A stretch of DNA of 64,000 nucleotides from Sphingopyxis sp. LC81 (GTDB lineage: Bacteria > Pseudomonadota > Alphaproteobacteria > Sphingomonadales > Sphingomonadaceae): NCBI RefSeq assembly GCF_000756375.1, contig NZ_JNFD01000006.1, positions 62,001-126,000 of the forward strand, read 5' to 3'. Positions within the stretch are counted from its first letter, which is position 1; each line of letters opens with the position of its first letter. A model generated the notes under the pieces. That model saw only the letters and a list, made by a program, of their open reading frames with translations, had not been told where the DNA came from and did not search any database. A program made the position numbers and the translations under genes. Below are positions 1-9,229 of this stretch, one piece after another.

Positions 1-1124
1 GCAATCTGATCGTCGGCGCAAAGGGGCAGGACCCGTTCCGTGCCGAAGGCGAAATCGGCGGGATCGCGCTAGCCGGAAACGTCGAGGCAAAGGTCGCGAA
101 GCCGCTGCTGGGCGCAGGCGTCGAACAACGCGAGGTCAAGCTCGAACGCGCCGCCAACGGCCTGCTATATCCGGTCGATCCGGCGCTTGCCGCGGTCGGC
201 GCGCCGCGCGACCTGAAGCCGGTGACGCGGGCTGAGGTTGGCGTCAGTTGGTATCGTGGCGATGCGCCCGAAGCGGCATTCGGCGGCGGAAGCAAGCGGC
301 CGCTTGCCACCGGCGCATCGCTCGCGCAGGCGGTCGCCGATGCGAAGGCGGGCGATACGCTGACGCTCGCGACCGGCACCTATGACGTCGCCGCGCCGCT
401 GACGGTGCGGCACCGGCTGACCATCGCGGGCGCGACGGACGCGAAGCCCGTGCTGCGTGTCGCGTCGAGCCTTGCGCGCATCGAAGGCGGCGGAGGATTG
501 CGGCTCGAAAATCTGGCGGTCGACGCGAGCGCGGCATCTGGCGACGGCGCGCTGATCGCGATCGTGAGCGGCGTGGCGCCCAACTATAACGTCACGCTCG
601 ACGGCGTGTCGGTGCGCGGTCCCGGCAAGGGCCGGCTCGACGGCATCGCCATGGCGCAGGGTACTTTCGCCGACGACGTCACGATCACGAACAGCGACTT
701 CGCCGAGATGGGCGTCGTCGTCGCGGCGACGGGCGAACAGGAACCCAAGGGCTGGTATCCGATGGAGCGGCTGACGATCAGCGGCAGCCGCTTTGCGCGC
801 GTCGCGATGGTCGCCGACCTCTTGCGCAAGGGCACCGATGAAAGCACGTTCGGCCCCTGGTTCGCGATGACCGGATCGAGCGTCGCCGGCAGCGGTGCGG
901 GCGGCGCGTCGCTGCGTATCTCGGGCGCGCAGCACGCCGATATCGTCCAGAATAATTTCGCCAAATCGGACGGCATAATCGTCATCCATTCGGTCGGCGC
1001 GCCCGAAACGCGGATCGCGTCGAACGCCTTTGCCGCGACGCCCGCGCCGCGGATCGAGGAACTCGCGTGGAAAGGTCCGCCGCGCGGGCTGATCGCGGGC
1101 AATGTCGTGGAGGCGCGCCCGTGA
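1..1124 (+). CDS. Alginate lyase, polysaccharide lyase family 6 (C-terminal part; 5' end outside window)
   Basis: The reading frame is open from the left edge (first full codon at base 3) to the TGA at 1122-1124, so the N-terminus is missing. The visible protein has the repetitive short-strand composition of a right-handed beta-helix. It contains a second helix start (GASLAQAVADAKAGDTLTL, about 100 residues in) typical of the C-terminal domain of two-domain PL6 enzymes, and Asn-rich turns such as GNVEA and QNNFAKSDG. PL6 enzymes cleave poly-mannuronate/guluronate by beta-elimination outside the cytoplasm. The next gene (PL17) overlaps its stop by GTGA, so the two are translationally coupled. 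The catalytic Lys/Arg of the N-terminal domain cannot be checked. Family assignment rests on fold pattern and context; another PL6/chondroitinase-B-like specificity is possible. Confidence 0.8.
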   Translation, partial: NLIVGAKGQDPFRAEGEIGGIALAGNVEAKVAKPLLGAGVEQREVKLERAANGLLYPVDPALAAVGAPRDLKPVTRAEVGVSWYRGDAPEAAFGGGSKRPLATGASLAQAVADAKAGDTLTLATGTYDVAAPLTVRHRLTIAGATDAKPVLRVASSLARIEGGGGLRLENLAVDASAASGDGALIAIVSGVAPNYNVTLDGVSVRGPGKGRLDGIAMAQGTFADDVTITNSDFAEMGVVVAATGEQEPKGWYPMERLTISGSRFARVAMVADLLRKGTDESTFGPWFAMTGSSVAGSGAGGASLRISGAQHADIVQNNFAKSDGIIVIHSVGAPETRIASNAFAATPAPRIEELAWKGPPRGLIAGNVVEARP

Positions 1125-3283
1125 CCCGTACCATCGCGCTCTTGCTCGCCGCGGCCGCGCTGCCGGTCATCCCCGTTTCGGCGCAGACGCCGCCCGCCGC
1201 TTCAGCGCAGGCGTTCGCGCCGATGTTCGCTGCCGAGATCGCGCGCTCCAAGGCCGGCGCCGATGCGTCGATCCGGGCGGGCATCAATGTGCCCGTGCCC
1301 AAGGACCCCGGCGGCGGTTTCACGCACGAACAGCACAAGCGCAATTACCGCACGATCTTCGAGGGCGGTCAGCTCTTCCGCCTGACCGGCGACGTGCGCT
1401 ACCGCGATCATGTCCGCGACCTGCTGCTCGCCTACGCCGGCCTTTACCCAAAGCTCGGGCCGCATCCCGCCGCGTCGAACCAGGTTCCGGGTCGTCTCTT
1501 CTGGCAGAGCCTGAACGACAGCGTCTTCCTCGTGAACGCGGTGCAGGGCTATGCCGAGATCCGCGATGCGCTGTCCGCCGCCGACCGCAAGCGCATCGAC
1601 GATCAGGTAATCCGCCCGATGGCGCGCTTCTTGTCCGACGGCTCGCCCGAGGTCATCAACCGCATCCACAATCATGCGACATGGGCCGCGGCGGGCGTCG
1701 GCCTGTCGGGCTATCTGCTCGGCGACCGCGACCTTGTCGACAAGGCGCTGCTCGGGCTCGACAAGAGCGGCAAGGCCGGCTTCCTGCGCCAGCTCGACCT
1801 GCTTTTCTCGCCCGACGGCTATTATGCCGAAGGACCCTATTATCAGCGCTATGCGCTCCAGCCTTTCGTCGTCTTCGCGGCCGCGATCGCGGCAAATGAC
1901 CCCGATCGCAAGATTTTCGAATATCGGGGCGGCATCGTGCTGAAGGCGATCCGCACCGCGATCGACGTGACGCACGACGGCTATTTCCTGCCGATCAACG
2001 ATGCCATGCCCGACAAGAGCCTGCGCACCGAGGAACTATATCACGCGGTTGCCATCGCCTATGGCGCCACCAAGGACCCGACTTTCCTGTCGATCGCCGA
2101 CTGGCAGGGGCGCACGGTGCTGACGCCGGCGGGCCAGGCGATGGCGGCCGATCTTGCGGCGGGGAATGCCAAACCCTGGCCCTTCGGCTCGCGGCTGCTT
2201 TCCGATGGTCCCGACGGCAAGGGCGGCGCGCTCGTGCTGCTGCGCACCAAGCCCGATCCGACCGGCCCGCTGCTCGTCGCCAAAAACACGGTGCAGGGCA
2301 TGGGACACGGCCATTTCGACCGGCTTGGCTGGCTCTATTATGACGAAACCGGCGCGGTCGTGACCGACTATGGCGCAGCGCGCTTCCTCAATGTCGAGGC
2401 GAAGCGCGGCGGGCGCTACCTCCCCGAAAACGACAGCTGGGCGAGCGCGACGATCGCGCACAATACGCTGGTGGTCGACGAGCAAAGTCATTTCGGCGGC
2501 GACTGGAAAGCCGGCGAAAAATCGGGGACGCGCCAGCTCGCCGCCTCGCTCGACGGCCCGACCCGCTACGCGATCGGTGAAATCTACAGCGCGTATAAGG
2601 ACGTCAAAATCCGCCGTGCGCTGTTGCTCGTCGAGGTCGACGGCCTCGCCAACCCCCTCACGCTCGATATCCTCCACGGGACTGGCAGCGGCAGGCATCG
2701 TTATGACCTGCCGCTGCATTTTTCGGGGCATATCATCGACAGCGACATTGCCTTCGACCGCAAGCTCGCCGAGCGCCCGGTGCTCGGCAAGGCGAACGGC
2801 TACGAGCATCTGTGGGTCGACGGCGAAGGCACGAAAGCCGGCAAGGCGCGACTGACGTGGATGCAAGGCAGCCGGTTCTACAGCTACCATATGGTGCCGC
2901 CGGCGGGCGCGCGCTTCATCGTCGCCGAAAGCGGCGCCAACGATCCCGAGTTCAATCTGCGCCGCGAACCCGCGCTGATCCAGCGCGTCGACGGCGCGGC
3001 GGGCGCGACCTTCGTCAGCCTGCTCGAACCCCACGGCGCCTATGACGCGTCGGCGGAAACGGTCGTCGCGAGCAGCGCGCGTGTGTCGGCGCTTGAGCAC
3101 CGCAAGGAAAAGGGCGTCGACCTCGTCCTGATCACCCTCGTCGACGGGCGCCGCATTGTACTCGCGGTTGCGGAGGATGTTGCCGCCGATGCGAAGCACA
3201 GCATCACCGTCGATGGCCGCACCGTCGCGTGGACCGGCCCCGTCGGCCGCCTCGACCTCGCCAAAACCGGAGCGAAGAAATGA
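1121..3283 (+). CDS. Oligoalginate lyase, polysaccharide lyase family 17 (heparinase II/III-like)
   Basis: A 720-residue exolytic lyase expected to release the monomer that rearranges to 4-deoxy-L-erythro-5-hexoseulose uronate (DEH). The GTG start at 1121 overlaps the PL6 stop and gives a clean signal peptide (VTRTIALLLAAAALPVIPVSAQ). The open frame extends 18 codons further upstream but only inside PL6. The N-terminal (alpha/alpha) domain carries NRIHNHATW near residue 183 and YYAEGPYYQRY near residue 240, matching the Asn-His and Tyr catalytic region of Alg17C-type enzymes. The C-terminal heparinase II/III beta-sheet domain starts near residue 370, with GMGHGHFDRLGW supplying the second conserved His. 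It sits between PL6 and a uronate transporter, in a tight operon (ATGA overlap downstream). Length is normal for PL17. Confidence 0.9.
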   Translation: MTRTIALLLAAAALPVIPVSAQTPPAASAQAFAPMFAAEIARSKAGADASIRAGINVPVPKDPGGGFTHEQHKRNYRTIFEGGQLFRLTGDVRYRDHVRDLLLAYAGLYPKLGPHPAASNQVPGRLFWQSLNDSVFLVNAVQGYAEIRDALSAADRKRIDDQVIRPMARFLSDGSPEVINRIHNHATWAAAGVGLSGYLLGDRDLVDKALLGLDKSGKAGFLRQLDLLFSPDGYYAEGPYYQRYALQPFVVFAAAIAANDPDRKIFEYRGGIVLKAIRTAIDVTHDGYFLPINDAMPDKSLRTEELYHAVAIAYGATKDPTFLSIADWQGRTVLTPAGQAMAADLAAGNAKPWPFGSRLLSDGPDGKGGALVLLRTKPDPTGPLLVAKNTVQGMGHGHFDRLGWLYYDETGAVVTDYGAARFLNVEAKRGGRYLPENDSWASATIAHNTLVVDEQSHFGGDWKAGEKSGTRQLAASLDGPTRYAIGEIYSAYKDVKIRRALLLVEVDGLANPLTLDILHGTGSGRHRYDLPLHFSGHIIDSDIAFDRKLAERPVLGKANGYEHLWVDGEGTKAGKARLTWMQGSRFYSYHMVPPAGARFIVAESGANDPEFNLRREPALIQRVDGAAGATFVSLLEPHGAYDASAETVVASSARVSALEHRKEKGVDLVLITLVDGRRIVLAVAEDVAADAKHSITVDGRTVAWTGPVGRLDLAKTGAKK

Positions 3284-4563
3284 GCAATATCAAGGGTCGC
3301 TTCCGCTGGTGCGTCATCGCGCTGATCGCGCTCGCGACGGTGATCAACTACATCGACCGCAACGCGCTCGCCGTGATGTGGCCCGAAGTGTCGAAAGAAA
3401 TCGGCGCCACCAAGGAAGATTATGCGCTGCTAGTGACGATCTTCATGATCTTCTACGCCTTCGGCCAGTCGCTGTTCGGGCGTATCTTCGACGCCATCGG
3501 CACGCGAATGGGCTTCACCATCTCGATTGTCGTCTGGTCGCTGTCGATCGCCGCCCATGCGCTGGTGCGCTCGATGCCGCTCCTGATGGTCCTGCGCGCC
3601 ACATTGGGCGTCAGCGAGGCGGGCAACTGGCCCGGCGCGGCAAAGGCAAACGCGCTCTGGTTCCCGTCGCGCGAACGTGCCCTGGCGCAGGGCATCTTCA
3701 ACGCCGGGGCATCGCTCGGCGGTATCATCTCGGCGCCGCTGATCGCGCTGCTGTTCGTCCAGTTCGGCTGGCACGGCACCTTCCTGTTGATCGGCGTGCT
3801 CGGCTTCATCTGGCTCGTTCCCTGGCTTTGGTTCTACAAGGCCGATCCCGAAAAGCATCCGGGGCTGAGCGAGGAAGAGCGCGACTATATCCTGACCGGG
3901 CGCACCGAGGCGGGACGCGACGACAGCCGCCGCGTGCCGCTCGGCGAACTGCTGCGCTATCGCCAGAGCTGGGGCGTGATCCTCTCGCGCTTCTTCCTCG
4001 ACCCGGTGTGGTGGCTCTTCGTGTCGTGGCTGCCGATCTATCTCGCCGAAACCTTCGGCTTCGACGTCAAGCAGATCGGCCTCTTCGCCTGGGTGCCCTT
4101 CGTCGGCGCGATGCTCGGCAGCCTGTTCGGCGGCTGGTTCGCGGGGCGGATCATTGCGGGCGGCGGCGGCGTTCACAAGGCGCGCACGCTGACCATCGCG
4201 ATCGGCTGCGCGATCATGCTGCCCTCGCTGCTGTTCACGATCGGCGCGAGCGAGCCGCTCTCCGCGGTGCTGCTGATCGCGTGCATCCTCTTCGGATTCC
4301 AGATGGCCATCGGCAATATCCAGACGCTGCCCAGCGACTATTTCGGCGGCGGCGCAGTCGGCAGTCTTGCCGGGATCAGTGGCACCGCCGCGGTCGCGGG
4401 CACGCTCATCACGACGTGGCTCGTCCCTGTGCTCACCACGACAAGTTACGCGCCGATCTTCGCGCTCAGCGCGGCGATCGTGCCGATTTCCTTCCTGTGT
4501 TTCTGGCTGGTCGGCGGTCGCGTCGAACCGGTCACCATCAAACCCACCCACAATCAAGAATAA
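3280..4563 (+). CDS. MFS transporter, probable hexuronate/DEH importer
   Basis: A 427-residue integral inner-membrane protein with about 12 hydrophobic segments. The start ATG at 3280 overlaps the PL17 stop as ATGA; the longer upstream frame lies within PL17 and is rejected. The first helix carries INYIDRNALAVMWPE, the signature of the anion:cation symporter (ACS) branch that includes ExuT hexuronate and galactonate carriers. The segment ACILFGFQMAIGNIQTLPSDYF lies in the C-terminal half. Its position between an exolytic alginate lyase and a DEH-reductase-like SDR makes unsaturated uronate monomer (DEH) the likely substrate. Substrate is inference; family membership is secure. Confidence 0.87.
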   Translation: MSNIKGRFRWCVIALIALATVINYIDRNALAVMWPEVSKEIGATKEDYALLVTIFMIFYAFGQSLFGRIFDAIGTRMGFTISIVVWSLSIAAHALVRSMPLLMVLRATLGVSEAGNWPGAAKANALWFPSRERALAQGIFNAGASLGGIISAPLIALLFVQFGWHGTFLLIGVLGFIWLVPWLWFYKADPEKHPGLSEEERDYILTGRTEAGRDDSRRVPLGELLRYRQSWGVILSRFFLDPVWWLFVSWLPIYLAETFGFDVKQIGLFAWVPFVGAMLGSLFGGWFAGRIIAGGGGVHKARTLTIAIGCAIMLPSLLFTIGASEPLSAVLLIACILFGFQMAIGNIQTLPSDYFGGGAVGSLAGISGTAAVAGTLITTWLVPVLTTTSYAPIFALSAAIVPISFLCFWLVGGRVEPVTIKPTHNQE

Positions 4564-4576
4564 GGAATAGCATCAC

Positions 4577-5329
4577 ATGACTCTCCAGGGGAAAACCGCG
4601 CTCGTCACCGGCGGCGGCCGCGACATCGGCCGATCGGTCTCGATCGCCCTCGCCCGCGCCGGCGTTCGCGTCGCGATCAACTATAACAGCGGCCGCGAAG
4701 CCGCCGAAGACACGCTGAAGACGATTCAGGATGCCGGCGGCGACGCCTTCCTCGTGCAGGCCGACGTCACCGACAGCAGCGCGGTCAAAACGATGCTGGA
4801 AGAAGTCGGCGTCGCGTTCAGCGGCCGACTCGACATCCTCGTCAACCTCGCGGGCGGCATGGTCGCGCGCAAGACGCTGAGCGAGATGGACGAGGAATTC
4901 TTCGACCATGTCATGACGCTCAACCTCAAATCGGCCTTCCTCGTCCTGCAGGCGTCGCAGCCGTTCCTCGGCGAAGGATCGGCAGTCGTGAACGTATCGT
5001 CGCTCGCTGGCCGCGACGGCGGCGGCCCCGGCGCGTCGGTCTATGCGACCGCGAAGGGCGCGCTGATGACCTATACCCGCTCGATGGCGAAGGAACTCGG
5101 CCCGCAGGGCATTCGCGTCAACGCCGTCTGCCCCGGCCTGATCGGCACCAGCTTCCACGACATCTTCTCGAAGCCCGAGGGTCGCGCTGCGGTCGCGGGC
5201 AATACGCCGCTGCGCCGCGAAGGTCATCCCGACGAGGTCGCCGACACGATCGTCTATCTCGCCTCGCCGGCGGCGAGCTTCCTCGCGGGCGTCTGCCTCG
5301 ACATCAACGGCGGGCTGGGCTTCTCCTGA
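4577..5329 (+). CDS. SDR oxidoreductase, probable DEH reductase
   Basis: A 250-residue classical short-chain dehydrogenase. The cofactor loop is TGGGRDIG near residue 10, the NLAGG motif follows at about residue 90, and the active site has Ser in VVNVSSLAG and YATAKG (Tyr-x3-Lys). In alginate-degrading sphingomonads an SDR reduces DEH to 2-keto-3-deoxygluconate (KDG). Here it sits directly after the transporter and in the same cluster as KDG kinase, which supports that role. The gap to the transporter is 13 nt with AAGGAA as ribosome-binding site. The stop overlaps the next start by one base (TGATG). The exact substrate and NADH/NADPH preference cannot be read from the sequence. Confidence 0.8.
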   Translation: MTLQGKTALVTGGGRDIGRSVSIALARAGVRVAINYNSGREAAEDTLKTIQDAGGDAFLVQADVTDSSAVKTMLEEVGVAFSGRLDILVNLAGGMVARKTLSEMDEEFFDHVMTLNLKSAFLVLQASQPFLGEGSAVVNVSSLAGRDGGGPGASVYATAKGALMTYTRSMAKELGPQGIRVNAVCPGLIGTSFHDIFSKPEGRAAVAGNTPLRREGHPDEVADTIVYLASPAASFLAGVCLDINGGLGFS

Positions 5330-6168
5330 TGCGCCGGCTCGCCCCGATCGCCGTGGCTGCCCTGCTCGCGAGCGGGGCGCAGGCCCAGACCCGCGAGCGG
5401 ACCGATGCCCCGCCGCTCGAGCCGTACAAGATCATCCTCGTCGGCGATTCGACGATGGCGCCGCACAGCGGCTGGGGCGGGGCGTTTTGCTCGCGCCACG
5501 TCAAATCGTCGGTTGCGTGTCTTAACGCCGGGCGCGGCGGGCGCAGCACGCGCAGCTATCGTCAGGAAGGCGGCTGGGACATCGCGCTCGCCGAGGCGAA
5601 GGTGCCGGGCTATCGCGGCACCTGGGTGCTGATCCAGTTCGCGCATAACGACCAGTCGAGCAAATCTGAGCGCTGGACCGACGAGACAACCGAGTTCCCC
5701 GCCAACCTCCGCCGCTTCGTCGAAGAGGTGAGGGCGGCGGGGGCGACGCCGGTGCTCGTGACGCCGCTGACGCGGCGCGAGTTCAAGGATGGCAAGCTCA
5801 GGAACACGCTCGCGAGCTGGTCCGATCAGGTGCGCGGCGTCGCCAAGGCGATGGACGTGCCGCTGGTCGATCTCAACGCGCTGAGCGCCGCACAGGCACA
5901 GGAAATGGGCGCGGAAATGGCGACCAAGCTGGCGCAGGAACCGCCGACGGCTGAGGAACTTGCCGCGGCGAAGGCGGGCACAACGCTGACCGCACGCCCG
6001 GCGCCGCCCGAACCGGCGCCGATTACCGGTGACGGCGCGCGCGGACAGGTGACGCGCAAGTTCGATTACACGCACCTCGGCGACATCGGCGCCGAGGTCA
6101 CCGCCAAGCTGGTGACGCAGGCGCTCGCGCGCGCGGTGCCCGGGCTGCGGAGCCAACTCGTTCGCTAG
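5329..6168 (+). CDS. SGNH/GDSL esterase, rhamnogalacturonan-acetylesterase-like
   Basis: A 279-residue exported hydrolase. The signal peptide is MRRLAPIAVAALLASGAQAQ. Block I is LVGDSTMA with nucleophile Ser41, block II has NAGRGGRSTRSY, block III is QFAHNDQS, and block V is D246-x-x-H249 in FDYTHLGD. A low-complexity Ala/Pro-rich insert (about residues 195-235) precedes block V. Members of this family remove acetyl groups from polysaccharides. In an alginate locus the natural substrate would be O-acetylated alginate such as bacterial alginate, which blocks lyases. That substrate is inference. It is translationally coupled to the SDR upstream (TGATG) and ends 114 nt before the TonB receptor. 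Confidence 0.8.
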   Translation: MRRLAPIAVAALLASGAQAQTRERTDAPPLEPYKIILVGDSTMAPHSGWGGAFCSRHVKSSVACLNAGRGGRSTRSYRQEGGWDIALAEAKVPGYRGTWVLIQFAHNDQSSKSERWTDETTEFPANLRRFVEEVRAAGATPVLVTPLTRREFKDGKLRNTLASWSDQVRGVAKAMDVPLVDLNALSAAQAQEMGAEMATKLAQEPPTAEELAAAKAGTTLTARPAPPEPAPITGDGARGQVTRKFDYTHLGDIGAEVTAKLVTQALARAVPGLRSQLVR

Positions 6169-6174
6169 CAATAC

Positions 6175-6211
6175 GTGTATGGCAAAATGGACTAACCAAT
6201 TTGCCATACAC
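6175..6211. promoter_or_regulatory. Long perfect inverted repeat upstream of the TonB receptor, probable operator
   Basis: Arms GTGTATGGCAAA (6175-6186) and TTTGCCATACAC (6200-6211) are perfectly complementary. Inside the 13-nt spacer a further TGG/CCA pair (6188-6190, 6196-6198) is symmetric about the same centre. A TTGACA (6217-6222) follows immediately and could be the -35 element of the receptor promoter; no strong -10 is visible 17 nt later. The inner TGG-N5-CCA resembles FadR/UxuR-type GntR operators, and a FadR-type regulator is encoded at 9230-9976. A related half-site (TTGTATGGAC, 9188-9197) lies upstream of that regulator. There is no T-tract, so a terminator is less likely. Confidence 0.65.
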
Positions 6212-6282
6212 AGTGGTTGACAATTTTGCAGCCATGCCTGACAGCATTGGTCAGAACAGAATCGACTTTTGGGAGAGACGAC

Positions 6283-9147
6283 GTGAATTCTCGTAATCAG
6301 ATCCGTGCGCGCATGCTGCGCGCCGCGCTGCTCGCCGGTGCCGGCTCGACGCTGCTGATCGCCGCGACGCCGGCGATCGCGCAGGACGCGCCCGCGCCGC
6401 AGGCCGAGCCGGAAGAAGACGCGATCGTCGTCACCGGTATCCGCGAAACGATCCAGAATTCGATCAACACCAAGCGCGAAGAGACGGCGATCGTCGACGC
6501 GCTGTCGTCGGACGACATCGGCGACATTCCGGCGATCTCGGTCGGGCAGGCGATCCAGACGATTACCGGTGCGACGACGCACCGCGAAAAAGGCGACGCG
6601 TCGGAAATCGCGCTGCGCGGGCTCGGCCCCTTCCTGTCGAACGCGACCTTCAACGGCCGCGATGCGTCGAACGGCAGCGGCGACCGCTCGGTGAACTTCA
6701 ACCAGTTCCCCTCCGAACTCGTCAACAATATCAAGATCTACAAGACCCAGCAGGCGAGCCTCGTCGAAGGTGGCGTCGCGGGCACGATCGAGATCGGCAC
6801 GCTGCGCCCGCTCGACTTCGGCAAGCGCCGCCTGCAGGGCGAAGTGAAGGCGCAGTTCAACCCCTATGGCGACCGCGTCACCGGCGGGTCGGGCGGTATC
6901 GGCTGGCGCGGGACGCTGAGCTATGTCGACCAGTTCGCGAACGACACGATCGGCATCGCGATCGGTGTCCAGCGCAACGACACGAACAATCCCGAGGAAA
7001 CTTACGCCGCGTCGACCACCTGGACCGCGTGCCAGGCGTCGCCCGTCGTCGCGAACGGCAATTGCGACGAATTTGAGCGCCGGGAATATGGGCAGGACCG
7101 GCCCTTTTACCTCGTCCCCAACGCCTATACCTTCCGCCAGATCAGCGAGACCGACAAGCGCGATGCGGTGTTCGGCGCGATCCAGTTCCGCCCGACCGAC
7201 ACGCTCGACATCAATCTCGACGTCCAATATTCGGACCGCACCTTCGTCGAGAGCCGCCGTGACCTCAACCTGTCCGAAGGCCGCGTCGGCCTGACCAACG
7301 TCGTCTATGACGAAAATGGCATCGTCCAGAGCCTGAACGGCCTGTCGGCCATCGAATCGAACGGCTCCGAACTGTCGCGGTCGGAGGAATATCTGGGCGG
7401 CGGCCTGTCGGTCGACTGGGAAGCGAGCGACCGTCTGACGATCAAGCTCGACGGCAGCTATTCGCGCACGATTCGCAAGGAAATCGAACGCAACGTCCGC
7501 CTGCGCACCGCGGCGACCGACGTCAACGGCGTGCGTACCGTGTTCAACAACCGGCGCATTCCCTATAAATATGAGATCATGCCGGGCAGCTTCGTGCCAA
7601 CGATCACGATCGACCCGCGCTTCGACCTCAACAATCACGATCTCTTCTGGGAGGACGCGCGCTTCCGCCGCGATGAGGCCAAGCGCCACAACGAAATTTT
7701 CGCCGGCCGCTTCGACGCGACCTATGAGCTCGACGGTTTCCTGAAGAATATCTCGGCCGGCGGCCGCTGGTCGCGGCTCACCTATCGCGACTACGACCTG
7801 CGTAACGAAGATCCAAGCCTGGTCACACCGACCGCGACCGACAAACGGATCAACAATATCTGCCGTCAGGCCTTCCCGCAGACCGATTTCCTCTCGGCGG
7901 CGAAGGGCAACAGCATCAACAGCTGGGCGACCTTCGACGTCGACTGCCTGTTCCGCGAATATCTGGGCACCGAGGACCCGGGCCTGCCCGACGAGATGCG
8001 TTCGGTCGCGAGCCGCAACGTCAAGGAAACCACGCTCGCGGGCTATGTGATGGCCGATTATGAAAGCGACCTCGGCAGCATGCCGGTGCGCGGCAACATC
8101 GGCGTGCGCGTCGTCAACACCCGCGTCACCTCGAAGGGGCTGCGCAGCGACCTCATCGTCGTTCCCGACCCCAGCGGCGATGGCTCCTTCACGCTCGACG
8201 AAACCGGCGATTTCGTGACCGAAACGATCAAGAGCAGCAACACGCGCATCCTGCCCAGCGTCAACGCGATCTTCGAGGTCGCACCGGACACCCTCGTTCG
8301 CCTCGCCGGCTATCGTGCCATGTCGCGTCCCAACCCCAGCGCGCTCGGCGCCGGGCGCACGATCACGCTGGAAGGCGCCGGGGATTTCACGTCGATCGAG
8401 GATGCGATCGACAATATCCGCGCCAACGGCAGCCCGCGCCTGAAGCCGCTGATGTCGTGGAACGGCGATCTGTCGGTCGAATGGTATCCGAACAAGGACA
8501 GCCTCCTGTCGGCGACCGTTTATTACAAGCAATTCAACGGCGGCTTCCAGCCGGTCGTGTTCGACGAGGATTTCACGATCGACGGCGAGACGGTGTCGAT
8601 CCCGGTGACGCAGACGCGCAACAGCCCCGACAAGTCGCGCATCTATGGCCTCGAACTGACCGCGGCGACGCGCTTCAGCTTCCTGCCCAAGCCGCTCGAC
8701 GGCCTCGGCGCGAAGGTCAGCTATAATTATGCCGATTCCAATTTCGAAACGCAGGACATTCGCCTCGGCGACCAATATGATCCGGTCACCGAAGAGGTCA
8801 GCGAAGGGATCATCCCGCCGGCGGGCCTGTCGGGTTATTCGAAGCATGTGCTGTCGGCGCAGGCCTATTATGACATCGGCCCCGTCTCGCTGCAGGCGAT
8901 CTACAATTATCGTTCGAGCTATTTCCAGGACTTCGTGGGTGGCAACAGCCAGCTGCGCTATGTCGGTCCGAGCGAGACGGTCGACTTCCGCGCGTCGTTG
9001 AACCTGATGCCGGGCGTGTCGCTCCGCTTCGAGGCGCTCAATATCTTCAACGAGCCGAAGGCGACCTACATGCCGGTCTATGGCAGCAGCCGTCAGTATC
9101 ACTATTATGGCGCGAAATATTTCGTCGGCATCCGGGCGCGAATTTGA
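6283..9147 (+). CDS. TonB-dependent receptor of the alginate locus
   Basis: A 954-residue outer-membrane beta-barrel transporter. The start is taken as GTG at 6283 with GGGAGAG ten bases upstream, followed by a signal peptide ending near PAIAQ. The TTG at 6217 that opens the longer frame is probably the -35 box. A TonB-box-like DAIVVTGIR follows the signal, then the plug (QAIQTITGATTHREKGDASEIALRGLG, cut here as a motif only). The C-terminus ends in an aromatic-rich strand (YFVGIRARI). Size and plug motifs fit the large sphingomonad/Caulobacter receptor family used for oligosaccharides. Context suggests alginate oligosaccharide uptake. It is probably controlled by the palindrome just upstream. 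Confidence 0.9.
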   Translation: MNSRNQIRARMLRAALLAGAGSTLLIAATPAIAQDAPAPQAEPEEDAIVVTGIRETIQNSINTKREETAIVDALSSDDIGDIPAISVGQAIQTITGATTHREKGDASEIALRGLGPFLSNATFNGRDASNGSGDRSVNFNQFPSELVNNIKIYKTQQASLVEGGVAGTIEIGTLRPLDFGKRRLQGEVKAQFNPYGDRVTGGSGGIGWRGTLSYVDQFANDTIGIAIGVQRNDTNNPEETYAASTTWTACQASPVVANGNCDEFERREYGQDRPFYLVPNAYTFRQISETDKRDAVFGAIQFRPTDTLDINLDVQYSDRTFVESRRDLNLSEGRVGLTNVVYDENGIVQSLNGLSAIESNGSELSRSEEYLGGGLSVDWEASDRLTIKLDGSYSRTIRKEIERNVRLRTAATDVNGVRTVFNNRRIPYKYEIMPGSFVPTITIDPRFDLNNHDLFWEDARFRRDEAKRHNEIFAGRFDATYELDGFLKNISAGGRWSRLTYRDYDLRNEDPSLVTPTATDKRINNICRQAFPQTDFLSAAKGNSINSWATFDVDCLFREYLGTEDPGLPDEMRSVASRNVKETTLAGYVMADYESDLGSMPVRGNIGVRVVNTRVTSKGLRSDLIVVPDPSGDGSFTLDETGDFVTETIKSSNTRILPSVNAIFEVAPDTLVRLAGYRAMSRPNPSALGAGRTITLEGAGDFTSIEDAIDNIRANGSPRLKPLMSWNGDLSVEWYPNKDSLLSATVYYKQFNGGFQPVVFDEDFTIDGETVSIPVTQTRNSPDKSRIYGLELTAATRFSFLPKPLDGLGAKVSYNYADSNFETQDIRLGDQYDPVTEEVSEGIIPPAGLSGYSKHVLSAQAYYDIGPVSLQAIYNYRSSYFQDFVGGNSQLRYVGPSETVDFRASLNLMPGVSLRFEALNIFNEPKATYMPVYGSSRQYHYYGAKYFVGIRARI

Positions 9148-9229
9148 AACTAAGTTCGGTCATGGGCTTCAAACTTGTCCTACCGGATTGTATGGACTTC
9201 CTGACGCTTGTGCGGGGAGAAGATTGACC

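Noticed and set aside
2036-3199. Long minus-strand frame opposite PL17
   Set aside because: Composition of an antisense shadow; PL17 on the plus strand has a signal peptide and active-site motifs.
6175-6211. Palindrome as a rho-independent terminator of the esterase operon
   Set aside because: Arms are not GC-rich enough, the loop is 13 nt and no T-run follows; a promoter box follows instead.
6217-6282. TTG at 6217 as start of the TonB receptor
   Set aside because: It would put 22 residues before the signal peptide, and TTGACA there looks like a -35 box; GTG at 6283 has a good ribosome site.
5254-9102. Minus-strand open frame of 1282 codons
   Set aside because: Antisense to the DEH reductase, esterase and TonB receptor genes; Arg/Ala/Asp-rich with no domain. 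A shadow caused by GC-rich third positions.
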